Source of the DNA: an uncultured Elioraea sp.
GTDB taxonomy: Bacteria > Pseudomonadota > Alphaproteobacteria > Acetobacterales > Acetobacteraceae
Assembly: GCA_937928775.1 (NCBI GenBank)
Contig: CALFVI010000038.1
Span: 1-64,000 of the forward strand
Reading direction: 5' to 3'
Length of the DNA: 64,000 nucleotides
The translations under genes and the position numbers were made by a program. Of the stretch, positions 29,150 through 38,474 are shown piece after piece. Every line of letters starts with the position of its first letter. The first letter of the stretch is position 1. The notes beneath the pieces were generated by a model. It ran no database searches. It was given only the letters and a program-made list of their open reading frames with translations, and was not told the DNA's origin.

Positions 29150-30004
29150 TTAGAGACCGAGGATCCGTCGTGCCTGCACCAGGTGCGGGCGGTCGATCAT
29201 CCGCCCGTTTAGCGACACGACCCCCGCAGTCGGCGCGGCGTCGAAGGCAGCGATCACGGCTTCCGCCCAGGCCCTCTCCTCGGCCGTCGGAGCATAGGCC
29301 TCCTCGATGACGGCTACCTGCGCCGGGTGGATGGCGAGCCGACCGGCAAAACCGAGCCGCCGCCCCTCAGCGCAGTCGCGGCGCAATCCCTCGAGATCGC
29401 GGGCAGCGGCGTGCACGGTGTCGAGGGCGGGCACGCCGGCGGCCGCAGCGGCGATGAGGGTGAGAGACCGGGCGAGGCGATAGGGCTCATCCCAGCTGCC
29501 ATCCTCGCGCCGGTTCGCTTTCGCGCCCAAGGCAGCGGCGAGATCCTCTCCCCCCCAGGTCAGGGCGGCGAGGCGTGGTGCGCCCGCATACTCGCGCAAC
29601 GCGAAGAGCGCCGCTGGCGTTTCAGTCACGATCGGCAGCACTGCGATCGACCCCTCGCTCAGCCCCTCACGTGCCTCGAGCGCAGAGAGGGCGGCATCAA
29701 GCCGCACGAGGTCTTCGCGACCGGAACATTTCGGCAGCACAATCCCCGCGGGGCGGGCGGAGACGATGGCGGCGAGATCGGCCATTGTCAGACCCGTCTC
29801 CCACGCATTGACCCGCACCCAGGCGGAAGGTGAAGCGCCGCGCGTGCGCAGCCAGGCCGCTGCCATCTCGCGCGCCAGAGGCTTGCGGTCGGGACCGACC
29901 GAGTCCTCGAGATCGAGGATCACCGCTCCCGCCCCGCTCTCCCCCGCCCGCGCGAGCTTGCGTTCCGAATCGGCAGGGACGAACAGCCAGGAGCGCGCGA
30001 TCAT
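29150..30004 (-). CDS. CitE-like acyl-CoA lyase (HpcH/HpaI family)
   Basis: This 284-residue protein belongs to the citrate-lyase-beta/malyl-CoA-lyase family, magnesium-dependent enzymes that cleave or form 3-hydroxyacyl-CoA bonds. It shows RSWLFVPADSERKLARA at the start, the metal-binding VILDLEDSVGPDRKPLAR near 29-46, PIVTETPAALFAL near 124-136 and LTWGGEDLAAALGA near 148-161. No citrate lyase alpha or gamma gene is nearby, so it is likely a stand-alone CoA-ester lyase such as a malyl- or citramalyl-CoA type. Its ATG overlaps the stop of the MaoC-like gene by 4 bases. A MaoC hydratase followed by a CitE-type lyase is the pattern of mesaconyl- or itaconate-like breakdown, but that is inference. 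Confidence 0.88.
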   Translation of the reverse strand: MIARSWLFVPADSERKLARAGESGAGAVILDLEDSVGPDRKPLAREMAAAWLRTRGASPSAWVRVNAWETGLTMADLAAIVSARPAGIVLPKCSGREDLVRLDAALSALEAREGLSEGSIAVLPIVTETPAALFALREYAGAPRLAALTWGGEDLAAALGAKANRREDGSWDEPYRLARSLTLIAAAAAGVPALDTVHAAARDLEGLRRDCAEGRRLGFAGRLAIHPAQVAVIEEAYAPTAEERAWAEAVIAAFDAAPTAGVVSLNGRMIDRPHLVQARRILGL

Positions 30005-30468
30005 GCGGATGATGGCTCAGGCGGGCGCTTGCGCATCAGGGCCACACGCCGGCATCGCGCTACAACGGTCTCGTCCTGCTTCATCGCCTCGTGCAGGAAG
30101 GTGACGATGCCCTCGCTTGGGCGGGAGCGGCTCTCCCGCCGGCCAACGACCGTGGTGCGCACGCGGATCGTGTCGCCGGGGAAAAGAGGCGCGGGGAAGG
30201 CCACCTCGTCGAAGCCGAGATTGGCCACCGCGGTGCCGAGTGTGGTGTCGTGCACCGAAATCCCCACCATCAGCCCGAGCGTGTAAAGCGAGTTCACGAT
30301 CGGCCGGCCGAAGGGAGAAGCCTTCATCGCTTCGGCGTCGAGATGCAGCGCGGCCGGATTCATGGTCAGCGCGCAGAACAGAACGTTGTCGGCATCCGTC
30401 ACCGTACGGCGGATGGGATGCTCGATCACCATCCCCTCCCGGAACTCCTCGAACCAGAGGCCTGGCAT
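30001..30468 (-). CDS. MaoC-family hydratase
   Basis: This 155-residue hot-dog-fold protein resembles MaoC enoyl-CoA or mesaconyl-CoA hydratases. The catalytic motif appears as RTVTDADNVLFCALTMNPAA near residues 21-40, followed by ALHLDAEAMKASPFGRPIVNS near 40-60, where Asp/Asn and His form the active pair. A later VAFPAPLFPGDTIRVRTTV is the usual family tail. It starts within the stop of the xanthine phosphoribosyltransferase gene (TAATG) and overlaps the CitE-like gene at its end, so three genes form one translationally coupled unit. The likely reaction is hydration of an unsaturated acyl-CoA that the CitE-like enzyme then splits. Confidence 0.87.
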   Translation of the reverse strand: MPGLWFEEFREGMVIEHPIRRTVTDADNVLFCALTMNPAALHLDAEAMKASPFGRPIVNSLYTLGLMVGISVHDTTLGTAVANLGFDEVAFPAPLFPGDTIRVRTTVVGRRESRSRPSEGIVTFLHEAMKQDETVVARCRRVALMRKRPPEPSSA

Positions 30469-30947
30469 TAGCGCACCCCGTTCGCCTTGGCGATGGGCTG
30501 CACGAACTGCGGCTCGGTATCCCAGGGGAACAGGATCCAGGTGTCCTGGCTCACTTCGGTGACGTAGGTGTCCACCATCGGTTTGCCGGCGGGCTTAGCG
30601 TAGACGGTAGCGAGATGCGCCTTCGGCAGCAGCTCGCGTACGGCGCGCGCGGTGGTGCCGGTATCGACCAGATCGTCGATAATCAACCAGCCCGCGCCGT
30701 CTCCCGCCGCTGCCGGTGGCTTGGTGACGCGCGGCTGGCCGCGATCCATCTCCTCGTAGGTGACGACGCTCACCGATTCGATCAGGCGGCAGTCGAGTTC
30801 GCGGGCAACGATGGCGGCGGGGATAAGGCCCCCGCGCGTGATGGCGACGATGCCGCGCCAGAGGCCGAGCGGGAGGAGCTTCCAGGCGAGCGCCTTGCCG
30901 TCGCGATGTAACTGGTCCCAGGTGACGGTATAGAACTTGCGGCTCAC
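30468..30947 (-). CDS. gpt: xanthine-guanine phosphoribosyltransferase
   Basis: Gpt attaches PRPP-derived ribose phosphate to xanthine, guanine and hypoxanthine for purine salvage. The 159-residue protein begins [20 protein letters not shown], carries [18 protein letters not shown] near 36-53 and the PRPP loop [17 protein letters not shown] near 88-104, and ends with [19 protein letters not shown], all typical of the E. coli-like XGPRT group. It heads the unit that continues with the MaoC and CitE-like genes through a shared TAATG. I see no functional link between purine salvage and those two. Its promoter should lie in the 110 bases shared with the divergent antiporter gene. Confidence 0.93.
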   Translation of the reverse strand: MSRKFYTVTWDQLHRDGKALAWKLLPLGLWRGIVAITRGGLIPAAIVARELDCRLIESVSVVTYEEMDRGQPRVTKPPAAAGDGAGWLIIDDLVDTGTTARAVRELLPKAHLATVYAKPAGKPMVDTYVTEVSQDTWILFPWDTEPQFVQPIAKANGVR

Positions 30948-31059
30948 GGGCTCCTCGGTGGCAGATGCGGCGCTCTAGCATGCGGCCGCCGGGGCCGGGA
31001 GAGGCATGCGGGCGGGATCGGCGTTGCGCCGCCGGCCTCCCCTCCGGCATACGCTGCGC

Positions 31060-32325
31060 ATGGACGCCGCCCATCCTCTCATCGCAACGATCGGCCTTGG
31101 TCTCGTCTACGCGCTCGCCGGCGGCACGCTCGCCGCGCTGGCGCGGCTGCCGCCAATTGTTGGCTACCTTGCTGCCGGGATCATGCTCGGGCCGCATACG
31201 CCGGGCTTCGTCGGCGACCAGGCGACGGCGCTCGAACTTGCCGAACTTGGCGTTATCCTACTGATGTTCGGGGTCGGGCTGCATTTCTCTCCCGCCGAGC
31301 TTCTTGCAGTACGCCGCGTCGCCCTGCCGGGCGCGGTCGTGCAGATGGCGACCGCCACCGCGCTCGGCGCCGTGGTGGCGCGGCAGTGGGGCTGGCCCTG
31401 GCCCGCCGCCGTGGTGTTCGGCCTAAGCCTCTCCGTCGCGTCCACGGTGGTGCTTCTGCGCGCGCTGACCGAGCGCGGCACGCTCGCCTCGCCAGAGGGG
31501 CGCATCGCGGTCGGCTGGCTGGTCGTCGAGGACATCGTCGTCGTCGTCGCGCTCGTGCTGTTGCCGGCTGCGGCGGGGTTCCTTGGCGGCATGCCGGCTG
31601 GCCTCGCTGCGGCGAAGACCGAGGATGTGGTGTGGGCGCTCGGCCTGACCATCGGCAAGCTCGCTCTCTTCGTCGCGCTGATGGTGCCGTTCGGCCGCCG
31701 TGCTGTGCCTTGGCTTTTGGTGATGGTCGCGCACCTGAAGTCGCGCGAGCTGTTCACGCTTGCCGCGCTCAGCATGGCGATCGGCATCGCCTTCCTCTCA
31801 GCCAAGGTGTTCGGCGTGAGCTTCGCGCTGGGGGCCTTCTTCGCTGGCATGGTGATGCACGGCTCGGGGATGGCCACGCGTGCAGCGGAACAATCCCTTC
31901 CGTTTCGCGATGCCTTCGCCGTGCTGTTTTTCGTGGCGGTGGGGATGATGTTCGACCCGGCGACCCTGGTTGAGAACCCCCTCGCGGTCGCGGCGACGGT
32001 TGCCATCGTCGTGCTCGGCAAATCAGCGGCGGCGATTGCGCTGATGGTGGCCTTCCGCCAGCCGCCCGCCGTGATCTGGACGGTTGCCGCCGCTCTCGCC
32101 CAGGTCGGGGAGCTCACACTGGTGATGGCGGATCAGGCGTTGCGGCTCGGCCTCATGCCCGCGGCAGGGCGCGATCTTGCGGTTGCTGCGGTGTTGATCT
32201 CGATCGCGCTAAACCCATTCGCCTTCATCCTGGCCACCCGGCTGGGTCGAGTTCGGGCAAGCACAAACCGGAGAACAGAGGAGCCTGCGGCCGCTGCCAC
32301 AGGCTCCGTCACATCTTCTGACTGA
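31060..32325 (+). CDS. Kef-type monovalent cation/proton antiporter
   Basis: This 421-residue membrane protein of the CPA2 family has eleven or twelve hydrophobic helices. Characteristic parts are LPPIVGYLAAGIMLGPHTPGF near residues 28-48, VILLMFGVGLHFSPAEL near 64-80, LSVASTVVLLRAL, and GWLVVEDIVVVVALVLL near 153-169, which carries the conserved Asp thought to bind cation or proton. It ends about 20 residues after the last helix, so the cytoplasmic TrkA-N (RCK) domain that gates KefB/KefC is missing; it may be ungated or use a separate subunit. I took ATG 31060; an in-frame start at 31006 would add 18 Arg-rich residues unlike the family. Confidence 0.88.
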   Translation: MDAAHPLIATIGLGLVYALAGGTLAALARLPPIVGYLAAGIMLGPHTPGFVGDQATALELAELGVILLMFGVGLHFSPAELLAVRRVALPGAVVQMATATALGAVVARQWGWPWPAAVVFGLSLSVASTVVLLRALTERGTLASPEGRIAVGWLVVEDIVVVVALVLLPAAAGFLGGMPAGLAAAKTEDVVWALGLTIGKLALFVALMVPFGRRAVPWLLVMVAHLKSRELFTLAALSMAIGIAFLSAKVFGVSFALGAFFAGMVMHGSGMATRAAEQSLPFRDAFAVLFFVAVGMMFDPATLVENPLAVAATVAIVVLGKSAAAIALMVAFRQPPAVIWTVAAALAQVGELTLVMADQALRLGLMPAAGRDLAVAAVLISIALNPFAFILATRLGRVRASTNRRTEEPAAAATGSVTSSD

Positions 32326-32339
32326 GGTTCACTCTCTGT

Positions 32340-32795
32340 TCAGGCAGCCGCTTTGGCCTCAGTCTCGATCACCTGGGGCGCAGCCCGGCTGATCGGGATC
32401 TGCCGCGGGCGCAGGCTCTCCGGCACGACGCGCTTCAGCGCGATGTGTAGGAGCCCGTTCTCGAGGGTAGCGCCCTCAACCACCATGTGGTCGGCGAGCT
32501 CGAAGCGGCGTTCGAAGGCGCGACGGGCAATGCCGCGATGCAGGAACTGCCGCGGCTCCGCGTCTTTCGGCGCCCGGCCAGTAACGACGAGGGCATTGTC
32601 CTTTACCGTCACCTCGAGATCGTTCTCGCTGAACCCAGCGACCGCCATAGTCAGGCGATACTGGTCTTCGCCCAGCTTCTCGATGTTGTAGGGCGGGTAC
32701 CCACCATCAGCCGCCAACGCTCCCTCCATCAGTCGGGAAAGGCGGTCAAAGCCGATGGTGGCGCGGAACAGAGGGGTTAGGTCAAGCGTGTTCAT
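32340..32795 (-). CDS. small heat-shock protein (Hsp20, class A)
   Basis: Small heat-shock proteins form large oligomers and hold unfolding proteins for refolding by DnaK. The 151-residue protein has an N-terminal arm (FRATIGFDRLSRLME), the alpha-crystallin domain from about 36 to 125 with YPPYNIEKLGEDQYRLTMAV and NGLLHIALKRVVPESL, and a C-terminal extension with the IxI motif seen as RQIPIS. This is the IbpA-like class A type known from rhizobia and other alphaproteobacteria. ATG 32795 has AGGAGG directly upstream. That ribosome site is buried in a ROSE-like hairpin (32796-32837), so translation is probably released by heat, and a sigma-32-like promoter lies at 32923-32951. Confidence 0.95.
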   Translation of the reverse strand: MNTLDLTPLFRATIGFDRLSRLMEGALAADGGYPPYNIEKLGEDQYRLTMAVAGFSENDLEVTVKDNALVVTGRAPKDAEPRQFLHRGIARRAFERRFELADHMVVEGATLENGLLHIALKRVVPESLRPRQIPISRAAPQVIETEAKAAA

Positions 32796-32837
32796 GGTCG
32801 GTCCTCCTTCTACGAAGCAAGGTCCGCCCGGCCGACC
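32796..32837 (-). promoter_or_regulatory. ROSE-like RNA thermometer before hsp20
   Basis: The leader just before the hsp20 ATG folds into one hairpin. GGTCGG (32837-32832) pairs with CCGACC (32801-32796). Inside it, CTTGCTTC pairs with GAAGGAGG, which contains the ribosome site, leaving a G facing a G. ROSE elements of alphaproteobacterial small heat-shock genes have this design: a UUGCU or UCGCU motif that pairs with the Shine-Dalgarno and includes a G-G pair that melts on warming. Confidence 0.8.
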
Positions 32838-32922
32838 TGAGCGTGCACCTGTACGCGATGCGCATCGGTGAGCCCAAGCCCGGCCGAACCGTCGAGGCCC
32901 CGCAGGCACCTCGACTAACGAT

Positions 32923-32951
32923 GAGCTAGGCAACAGATGCGATCTGTTCAA
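32923..32951 (-). promoter_or_regulatory. possible hsp20 promoter
   Basis: On the minus strand TTGAAC (32951-32946) is followed after 17 bases by TAGCTC (32928-32923). The first box fits the -35 element of heat-shock (RpoH) and standard promoters; the second is only a fair -10. It would give a leader of about 120 bases, the length usual for ROSE leaders. Confidence 0.4.
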
Positions 32952-32981
32952 CCCCCGACGCGGTCCCAGACAGGACCAGAC

Positions 32982-33302
32982 TCACTTCTTCTTCTTCGCA
33001 GGCTGGCCCTTGGCGGGTGCGGCTGCGGCAGCCGGTGCCTTGCCGCCCTTGTTGACAGTCGCGGCCGCCTTGATGTTCACCTTCGAAAGATCGACCGCAA
33101 ATCGCTTGTTGAACTTCGACACCTGACCGCCTGTCTCCACCACCACGCGCTGCTGCCCGGTCCAGGCCGGGTGAGACTTCGGGTCGATGTCAAGGCGCAG
33201 AGTGTCGCCGGGCTTGCCCCAGGTCGAGCGGGTAACGAAGGAAGAGCCGTCCGTCATCACAACAGTGATTTCGTGGTAGTCGGGATGAATATCCTTCTTC
33301 AT
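32982..33302 (-). CDS. rpmE: 50S ribosomal protein L31
   Basis: L31 sits at the central protuberance and helps bridge the ribosomal subunits. The 106-residue protein starts [20 protein letters not shown] and ends its conserved part at about residue 68 ([11 protein letters not shown]). It lacks the four Cys of the zinc-binding form, as is usual in alphaproteobacteria. The extra C-terminal part is low-complexity Ala, Pro and Lys, ending in a run of four Lys. I chose ATG 33302; a start six codons earlier adds residues unlike the family. It stands alone on the minus strand with pfkA divergent. Confidence 0.93.
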   Translation of the reverse strand: MKKDIHPDYHEITVVMTDGSSFVTRSTWGKPGDTLRLDIDPKSHPAWTGQQRVVVETGGQVSKFNKRFAVDLSKVNIKAAATVNKGGKAPAAAAAPAKGQPAKKKK

Positions 33303-33469
33303 CAGCTGCGCCCTTTGCACGGTAAGCTGCGGCGATGCCGACCGCCGCGCGAAGTGGGCCGATTAGCGGATGCCGGGCGGCAGCGCAACTCCGCGACCCA
33401 GCGGAGGATGGCGGCGGCAGCCGGCAGCGAGGTTGCAACGAACGCCCCACAGAACGGCATGTTCAGGTC

Positions 33470-34564
33470 ATGAGCAGAATCACGCGGATCGGCGTTCTCA
33501 CCACCGGCGGGGACTGCGCCGGCCTCAACGCTGCCATCCGCGCCGTCACCATCCGCGCGACGCGCGGCTACGGAGCGGAAGTCTTCGGCATCCTGCAGGG
33601 CACGCTCGGGCTGATGGAAGACCCGCCGCGCGCCATCCCGCTCAATGGGCAGACGAATGACACCGCACTGCTGCGCGCGGGCGGCACCATCCTAGGCAGC
33701 GTCAATCGCGGCAACCCGTTCCGCTTCCCAATCGAAGGCGGCGGGGAAGAGGACCGCTCCGCCTTGGTGCTGCGTGGGGTGGAACGGCTCGGGCTCGACG
33801 CCATCATCGGCATCGGCGGCGACGGGTCGATGCGCATCATGCATCGGCTGATGCAGGTTGGACGGTTTCCGTTCGTCGGCATCCCGAAGACGATCGACAA
33901 TGACCTCGCCGCCACCGAATATGCGATCGGCCACCACACGGCGGTCGAGGTGGCGATGGAAGCGCTCGATCGGCTGCAGCCGACCGCGGCCAGCCACACC
34001 CGCATCATGGAGCTGGAGGTGATGGGCCGGGATGCCGGCCACATCGCCCTCTCCGCCGGTGTGGCGGGTGGGGCAGACGTAATCCTGATCCCCGAGATTC
34101 CGTGGCGGCTCGAGGTGGTGGCCCGCGCCATCCTCGATCTGCGCGCGCGGGGGCGGAACTTCGCCCTCGTCGTGGTCGCCGAGGCCGTCCCCTCACCCGA
34201 GGGTGAGACGGTGCTCGCCGGCCCCTCTGCGGCGGGGGCGATGCCGCGGCTCGGCGGTGTGGGGGCGAGAATCGCCGCCGCGCTCGAGCGCGCCACGGGG
34301 GCGGAGGCGCGCGTCACGGTGCTCGGCCATGTGCAGCGCGGCGGCTCTCCAGGCACGCTCGACCGCCTGATCGCCTCCTCGATGGGCGTGCATGCGGTCG
34401 ATCTTGCAATGAGCGGGCAGTTCGGGCGCATCGTGGTCTGGCGCGAGGGCCGGGTGGGAGATGCGCCCGTGGAAACCGCTGCCCAGCCCGCCCGCCCGGT
34501 CGACCCGCAAGGCGATCTCGTCCGCGTGGCGCGCGCTTTGGGAATTTGCTTCGGCGATTCGTGA
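33470..34564 (+). CDS. pfkA: 6-phosphofructokinase
   Basis: This 364-residue protein is a group A phosphofructokinase converting fructose 6-phosphate to the 1,6-bisphosphate. It shows the start IGVLTTGGDCAGLNAAIRAV, the phosphoryl-donor site GIGGDGSMRIMH near 105, the catalytic PKTIDNDLAATE near 126-137 and MGRDAGHIALSAG near 173-185. The donor site has Gly where ATP-using enzymes have Gly and diphosphate-using ones have Asp, while the Lys of PKTIDND is typical of diphosphate or mixed 'group III' enzymes, so the donor is not certain. ATG 33470 has only a weak ribosome site (AGG). It lies divergent from rpmE and convergent with coxM. Confidence 0.92.
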   Translation: MSRITRIGVLTTGGDCAGLNAAIRAVTIRATRGYGAEVFGILQGTLGLMEDPPRAIPLNGQTNDTALLRAGGTILGSVNRGNPFRFPIEGGGEEDRSALVLRGVERLGLDAIIGIGGDGSMRIMHRLMQVGRFPFVGIPKTIDNDLAATEYAIGHHTAVEVAMEALDRLQPTAASHTRIMELEVMGRDAGHIALSAGVAGGADVILIPEIPWRLEVVARAILDLRARGRNFALVVVAEAVPSPEGETVLAGPSAAGAMPRLGGVGARIAAALERATGAEARVTVLGHVQRGGSPGTLDRLIASSMGVHAVDLAMSGQFGRIVVWREGRVGDAPVETAAQPARPVDPQGDLVRVARALGICFGDS

Positions 34565-34592
34565 CGAGCTCGCCGCCGCCGCGCTGCCGTGC

Positions 34593-35390
34593 TCAGCCCG
34601 CCTTGGCCACCGCCCGCTTCGCCATCACGCCGATCAGGTGCGCACGATATTCGCGCGAGGCGTGGATGTCGGTGGTGAGATTCTCCGCCGGCGTGGTGAT
34701 TCCCTCCAAAGCCTCGGGCGACCACGACTTGGCCAGCGCCTCCTCCATCGCCGCATGGCGGAACACGCCTTTCGCACCGGCGCCCGTGACCGCCACGCGC
34801 ACCCCCATCGGCCCCTTGGCAACGAAAACGCCCACCATGGCGTAGCGCGAGGCAGGGTTCGGAAACTTCACATAAGCCGCCTTGTCGGGGATCGGGAACT
34901 CGACCGCGGTGACGATCTCGTCGGGCTCGAGGGCGGTGGTGAACAGACCGGTGAAGAAATCATCCGCCGCAATCGTGCGCCTCGAAGTGTGCACGGTCGC
35001 GCCGAGGGCCAACACGGCGGAGGGGTAGTCGGCGGTTGGATCGTTATGGGCGATCGACCCGCCAATCGTGCCGCGGTTGCGCACCTGCGCATCCCCGATA
35101 TGCGAGGCAAGCTCGGCGAGTGCGGGGATCGCCCGCCTCACCTCCGCTGAGGCGGCGACGGCCGCATGCGTGGTGCGTCCCTTCACCGTCACCGTCGTTG
35201 CGCTGACGGAAATGCCCACCAGGTCCGGGATCGCACCGAGATCGATCAGCGCCGATGGCCGCGCCAGCCTCTGCTTCAGCACGGGGATCAGGCTCATGCC
35301 GCCGGAGATGAGCTTGGCCTCCGGGTCAGCAGCCAGCAACTTCACCGCTTCCGCCACACTAGCCGGCCGGTGGTAGGCGAACTCATACAT
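34593..35390 (-). CDS. molybdenum hydroxylase FAD subunit (CoxM-like)
   Basis: This 265-residue protein is the FAD-binding medium subunit of xanthine-dehydrogenase/CO-dehydrogenase-type enzymes. It begins MYEFAYHRPASVAEAVKLL and carries the two FAD loops, AKLISGGMSLIPVLKQRL near residues 25-42 and NRGTIGGSIAHNDPTADYP near 105-123, with the C-terminal CO_deh_flav_C domain from about 165. ATG 35390 directly precedes the first conserved residues. It is 19 bases downstream of the large subunit and is the last gene of the long leftward array. With the other two subunits it would pass electrons from the Mo site through the iron-sulfur clusters to FAD. Confidence 0.93.
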   Translation of the reverse strand: MYEFAYHRPASVAEAVKLLAADPEAKLISGGMSLIPVLKQRLARPSALIDLGAIPDLVGISVSATTVTVKGRTTHAAVAASAEVRRAIPALAELASHIGDAQVRNRGTIGGSIAHNDPTADYPSAVLALGATVHTSRRTIAADDFFTGLFTTALEPDEIVTAVEFPIPDKAAYVKFPNPASRYAMVGVFVAKGPMGVRVAVTGAGAKGVFRHAAMEEALAKSWSPEALEGITTPAENLTTDIHASREYRAHLIGVMAKRAVAKAG

Positions 35391-35409
35391 CGCGTGCTCT
35401 CCCCTTCCC

Positions 35410-37791
35410 TCACTCAGCCGCGAGGCGCTGCCGGCCCGCGTCGAGGATGCGCCAGATCTTGTGCGAGGTCGCCGGCATGTCGATGTGACGCACGCCGTAG
35501 TCGCGCAACGCATCGACCACCGCGCCGATCACCGCCGGCGGCGCGCCGATCGCGCCCACCTCGCCGCAGCCTTTCACGCCGAGCGGATTGTGCGTGCACA
35601 GCGTCACCGCGGTGCCGACCTGAATGTACGGGACATCATCCGCCCGCGGCATGGTGTAGTCCATCATGCTGCCGGAGAGGAGCTGCCCGGCCTCGTCATA
35701 CACGCACGTCTCGAACAGCGCCTGGCCGATGCCCTGCGCCACCCCGCCCTGCACCTGGCCTTCGACGATCATCGGGTTGATCACCCGTCCCACATCGTCA
35801 ACGGCGGTGAAGTTCACCACCTCCACCTCGCCCGTCTCCGGGTCGATCTCCACCTCGCAAATGTGGCAGCCGGCGGGAAAGGTGAAGTTCTTCGGGTCGT
35901 AGAACGCAGTCTCCTCTAGGCCCGGCTCCAGCTCCTCGATCGGGTAATTGTGCGGCACATAGGCGGCGAGACTCACCTCGGCAAACGACTTCGCCCTGTC
36001 CGTTCCGGCCACTCGGAACATGCCGTTCTTGAACTCAATGTCCTCAACGGAAGCCTCGAGCAGATGGGCGGCGATGCGCTTCGCCTTCGCGATGATCTTG
36101 TCGGAGGCTCTGACGATCGCTGAACCACCCACGGCGAGCGAGCGCGACCCGTAGGTGCCCATGCCGAACGGAACCTTGGCGGTGTCGCCATGCACGATTT
36201 CGACCTGGCTCATCGGCACCCCGAAACGATCGGCGATGAGCTGGGCGAAGGTGGTCTCATGGCCCTGGCCGTGGCTGTGCGTGCCGGTGAACACCGTGAT
36301 GCTGCCCGTCGGGTTGACTCGGATGTTCGCAACTTCATAGAGGCCCGCGCGCGCGCCAAGTGAGCCCACCACCGCCGAGGGCGCGATGCCGCAGGCCTCG
36401 ATGTAGGTGGAAATGCCGATGCCGCGCAGCTTGCCGCGACGGGCTGCCTCTGCCCGGCGCTGTTCGAAGGTGTCCCACTTGGCAGCCTTCAGTGCCTCGT
36501 CCAGTGTGCGGTGATAGTCGCCGCTGTCGTATTGCAGGGCAACCGGCGTCTGATACGGAAACGCATCCTTCGGGATGAAGTTGCGCCGGCGGATCTCAAC
36601 GCGGTCCATGCCCATCTCGAGAGCGGCGATATCGACCAGTCGCTCGATGAGGAAGGTCGCCTCCGGCCTGCCCGCGCCGCGATAGGCATCGACGGGAACG
36701 GTGTTGGTGAAGACGGCTTTCACCTCTGCGTAGATCGCGGGCGTGGTGTATACCCCGGCGAGCAGGGTGGCGTAGAGATAGGTTGGCACGCAGGGCGCGA
36801 AAGTGGAAAGATAGGCGCCCAAATTGGCGAGCGTGCGCACGCGCAGCGCCAGGAACCGCCCCTCATCGTCAAGGGCGAGTTCGGCCTCGGTGACGTGGTC
36901 CCGTCCATGCGCATCCGACATGAAGGACTCGGTGCGGTCCGCCGTCCACTTCACTGGTCGCTTCAGCTTGCCCGCCGCCCAGGTGACGATCGCCTCTTCG
37001 GCGTAATGGTGGATTTTTGAGCCGAAGCCGCCGCCGACATCGGGAGCGACCACCCGCAGCTTGTGCTCGGGGATGTTGAGCACGAAGGCGCCCATCAGGA
37101 GCCGGATCACGTGCGGGTTCTGGCTGGTCGTCCACAGCGTGTAGTCGCCCGTTGCAGGGTCGTACTCGCCGACAGCGCAGCGCGGCTCCATCGCGTTCGG
37201 GATCAGACGGTTGTTGCTGAGCTCGAGACGGGCAACCTTGTGTGCCCTGGCAAATGCTGCATCCACCGCGGTCTTGTCGCCGAGGTGCCAGTCGAAGCAG
37301 ACGTTGCCCGGAACATCGTCGTGCACCGACGGCGCGCCGGGCTGGAGCGCCGCCTGAATGGTGGCCGCCGCTGGCAGCACCTCCCAGTCGATGACGATCC
37401 GCTCGGCCGCGTCGCGCGCCTGTGGCTTCGTCTCCGCGACCACCACCGCCACAGGGTCGCCGACGTGCCGCACCTTGCCGACGGCGAGCACGGGGTGAGG
37501 CGGTTCCGCCATCGGCGTTCCGTCCTTGTTCTTCACCTGCCAGCCGCACGGCAGCCCGCCGATCTTCTCGGCCGCCATGTCCGCCCCGGTGAAAACCGCG
37601 ATCACCCCTGGCGCGGATCGCGCAGCGCTGGCGTCGATGCCGCGGATCCGCGCATGCGCATGCGGGCTGCGCACGATCACCGCGTATGCCTGATGCGGGC
37701 GGTTGATGTCGTCCGTGTAGATGCCGCGACCGGAAAGGAAGCGGAGGTCCTCGCGCCTGCGCACACTTGCGCCAATACCCTCGTAACCCAT
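35410..37791 (-). CDS. molybdenum hydroxylase large subunit, form II CoxL-like
   Basis: This 793-residue subunit binds the molybdenum cofactor. The two Ald_Xan_dh domains are complete: [19 protein letters not shown] at the start, [17 protein letters not shown] near 251-267, the active-site loop AYRGAGR at about 369-375, and the catalytic Glu in [17 protein letters not shown] near 740. The AYRGAGR loop marks form II; true CO dehydrogenase (form I) has a Cys-containing loop that carries copper. Form II enzymes are often annotated as CO dehydrogenase, but many hydroxylate organic compounds. No coxD, coxE, coxF or coxG maturation gene is in the window. The peptide-type transporter and dehydrogenases just upstream suggest an imported organic substrate. 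Confidence 0.94.
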   Translation of the reverse strand: MGYEGIGASVRRREDLRFLSGRGIYTDDINRPHQAYAVIVRSPHAHARIRGIDASAARSAPGVIAVFTGADMAAEKIGGLPCGWQVKNKDGTPMAEPPHPVLAVGKVRHVGDPVAVVVAETKPQARDAAERIVIDWEVLPAAATIQAALQPGAPSVHDDVPGNVCFDWHLGDKTAVDAAFARAHKVARLELSNNRLIPNAMEPRCAVGEYDPATGDYTLWTTSQNPHVIRLLMGAFVLNIPEHKLRVVAPDVGGGFGSKIHHYAEEAIVTWAAGKLKRPVKWTADRTESFMSDAHGRDHVTEAELALDDEGRFLALRVRTLANLGAYLSTFAPCVPTYLYATLLAGVYTTPAIYAEVKAVFTNTVPVDAYRGAGRPEATFLIERLVDIAALEMGMDRVEIRRRNFIPKDAFPYQTPVALQYDSGDYHRTLDEALKAAKWDTFEQRRAEAARRGKLRGIGISTYIEACGIAPSAVVGSLGARAGLYEVANIRVNPTGSITVFTGTHSHGQGHETTFAQLIADRFGVPMSQVEIVHGDTAKVPFGMGTYGSRSLAVGGSAIVRASDKIIAKAKRIAAHLLEASVEDIEFKNGMFRVAGTDRAKSFAEVSLAAYVPHNYPIEELEPGLEETAFYDPKNFTFPAGCHICEVEIDPETGEVEVVNFTAVDDVGRVINPMIVEGQVQGGVAQGIGQALFETCVYDEAGQLLSGSMMDYTMPRADDVPYIQVGTAVTLCTHNPLGVKGCGEVGAIGAPPAVIGAVVDALRDYGVRHIDMPATSHKIWRILDAGRQRLAAE

Positions 37792-37882
37792 GGACGATCT
37801 CCCTCGGTCCTTGCCTGACGGCGACTGATCGCGCCGCCTTCCGTCATTGTTGGCGCGCCCCGCGGGCGCGCTGGCCGCCTGG

Positions 37883-38386
<504 letters not shown>

Positions 38387-38474
38387 GCGGCGTCTCCCTT
38401 CGTCGCAATCGCGGCCACAGCGCTTCGGCCGCCGTCACTTGAGGTCGGAGTGTCGCCAGCGGGGGCAAGCGGCG

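Noticed and set aside
32280-32307. Hairpin GGAGCCTG/CAGGCTCC near the end of the antiporter gene
   Set aside because: It lies inside the coding sequence, has a 12-base loop and no T-run.
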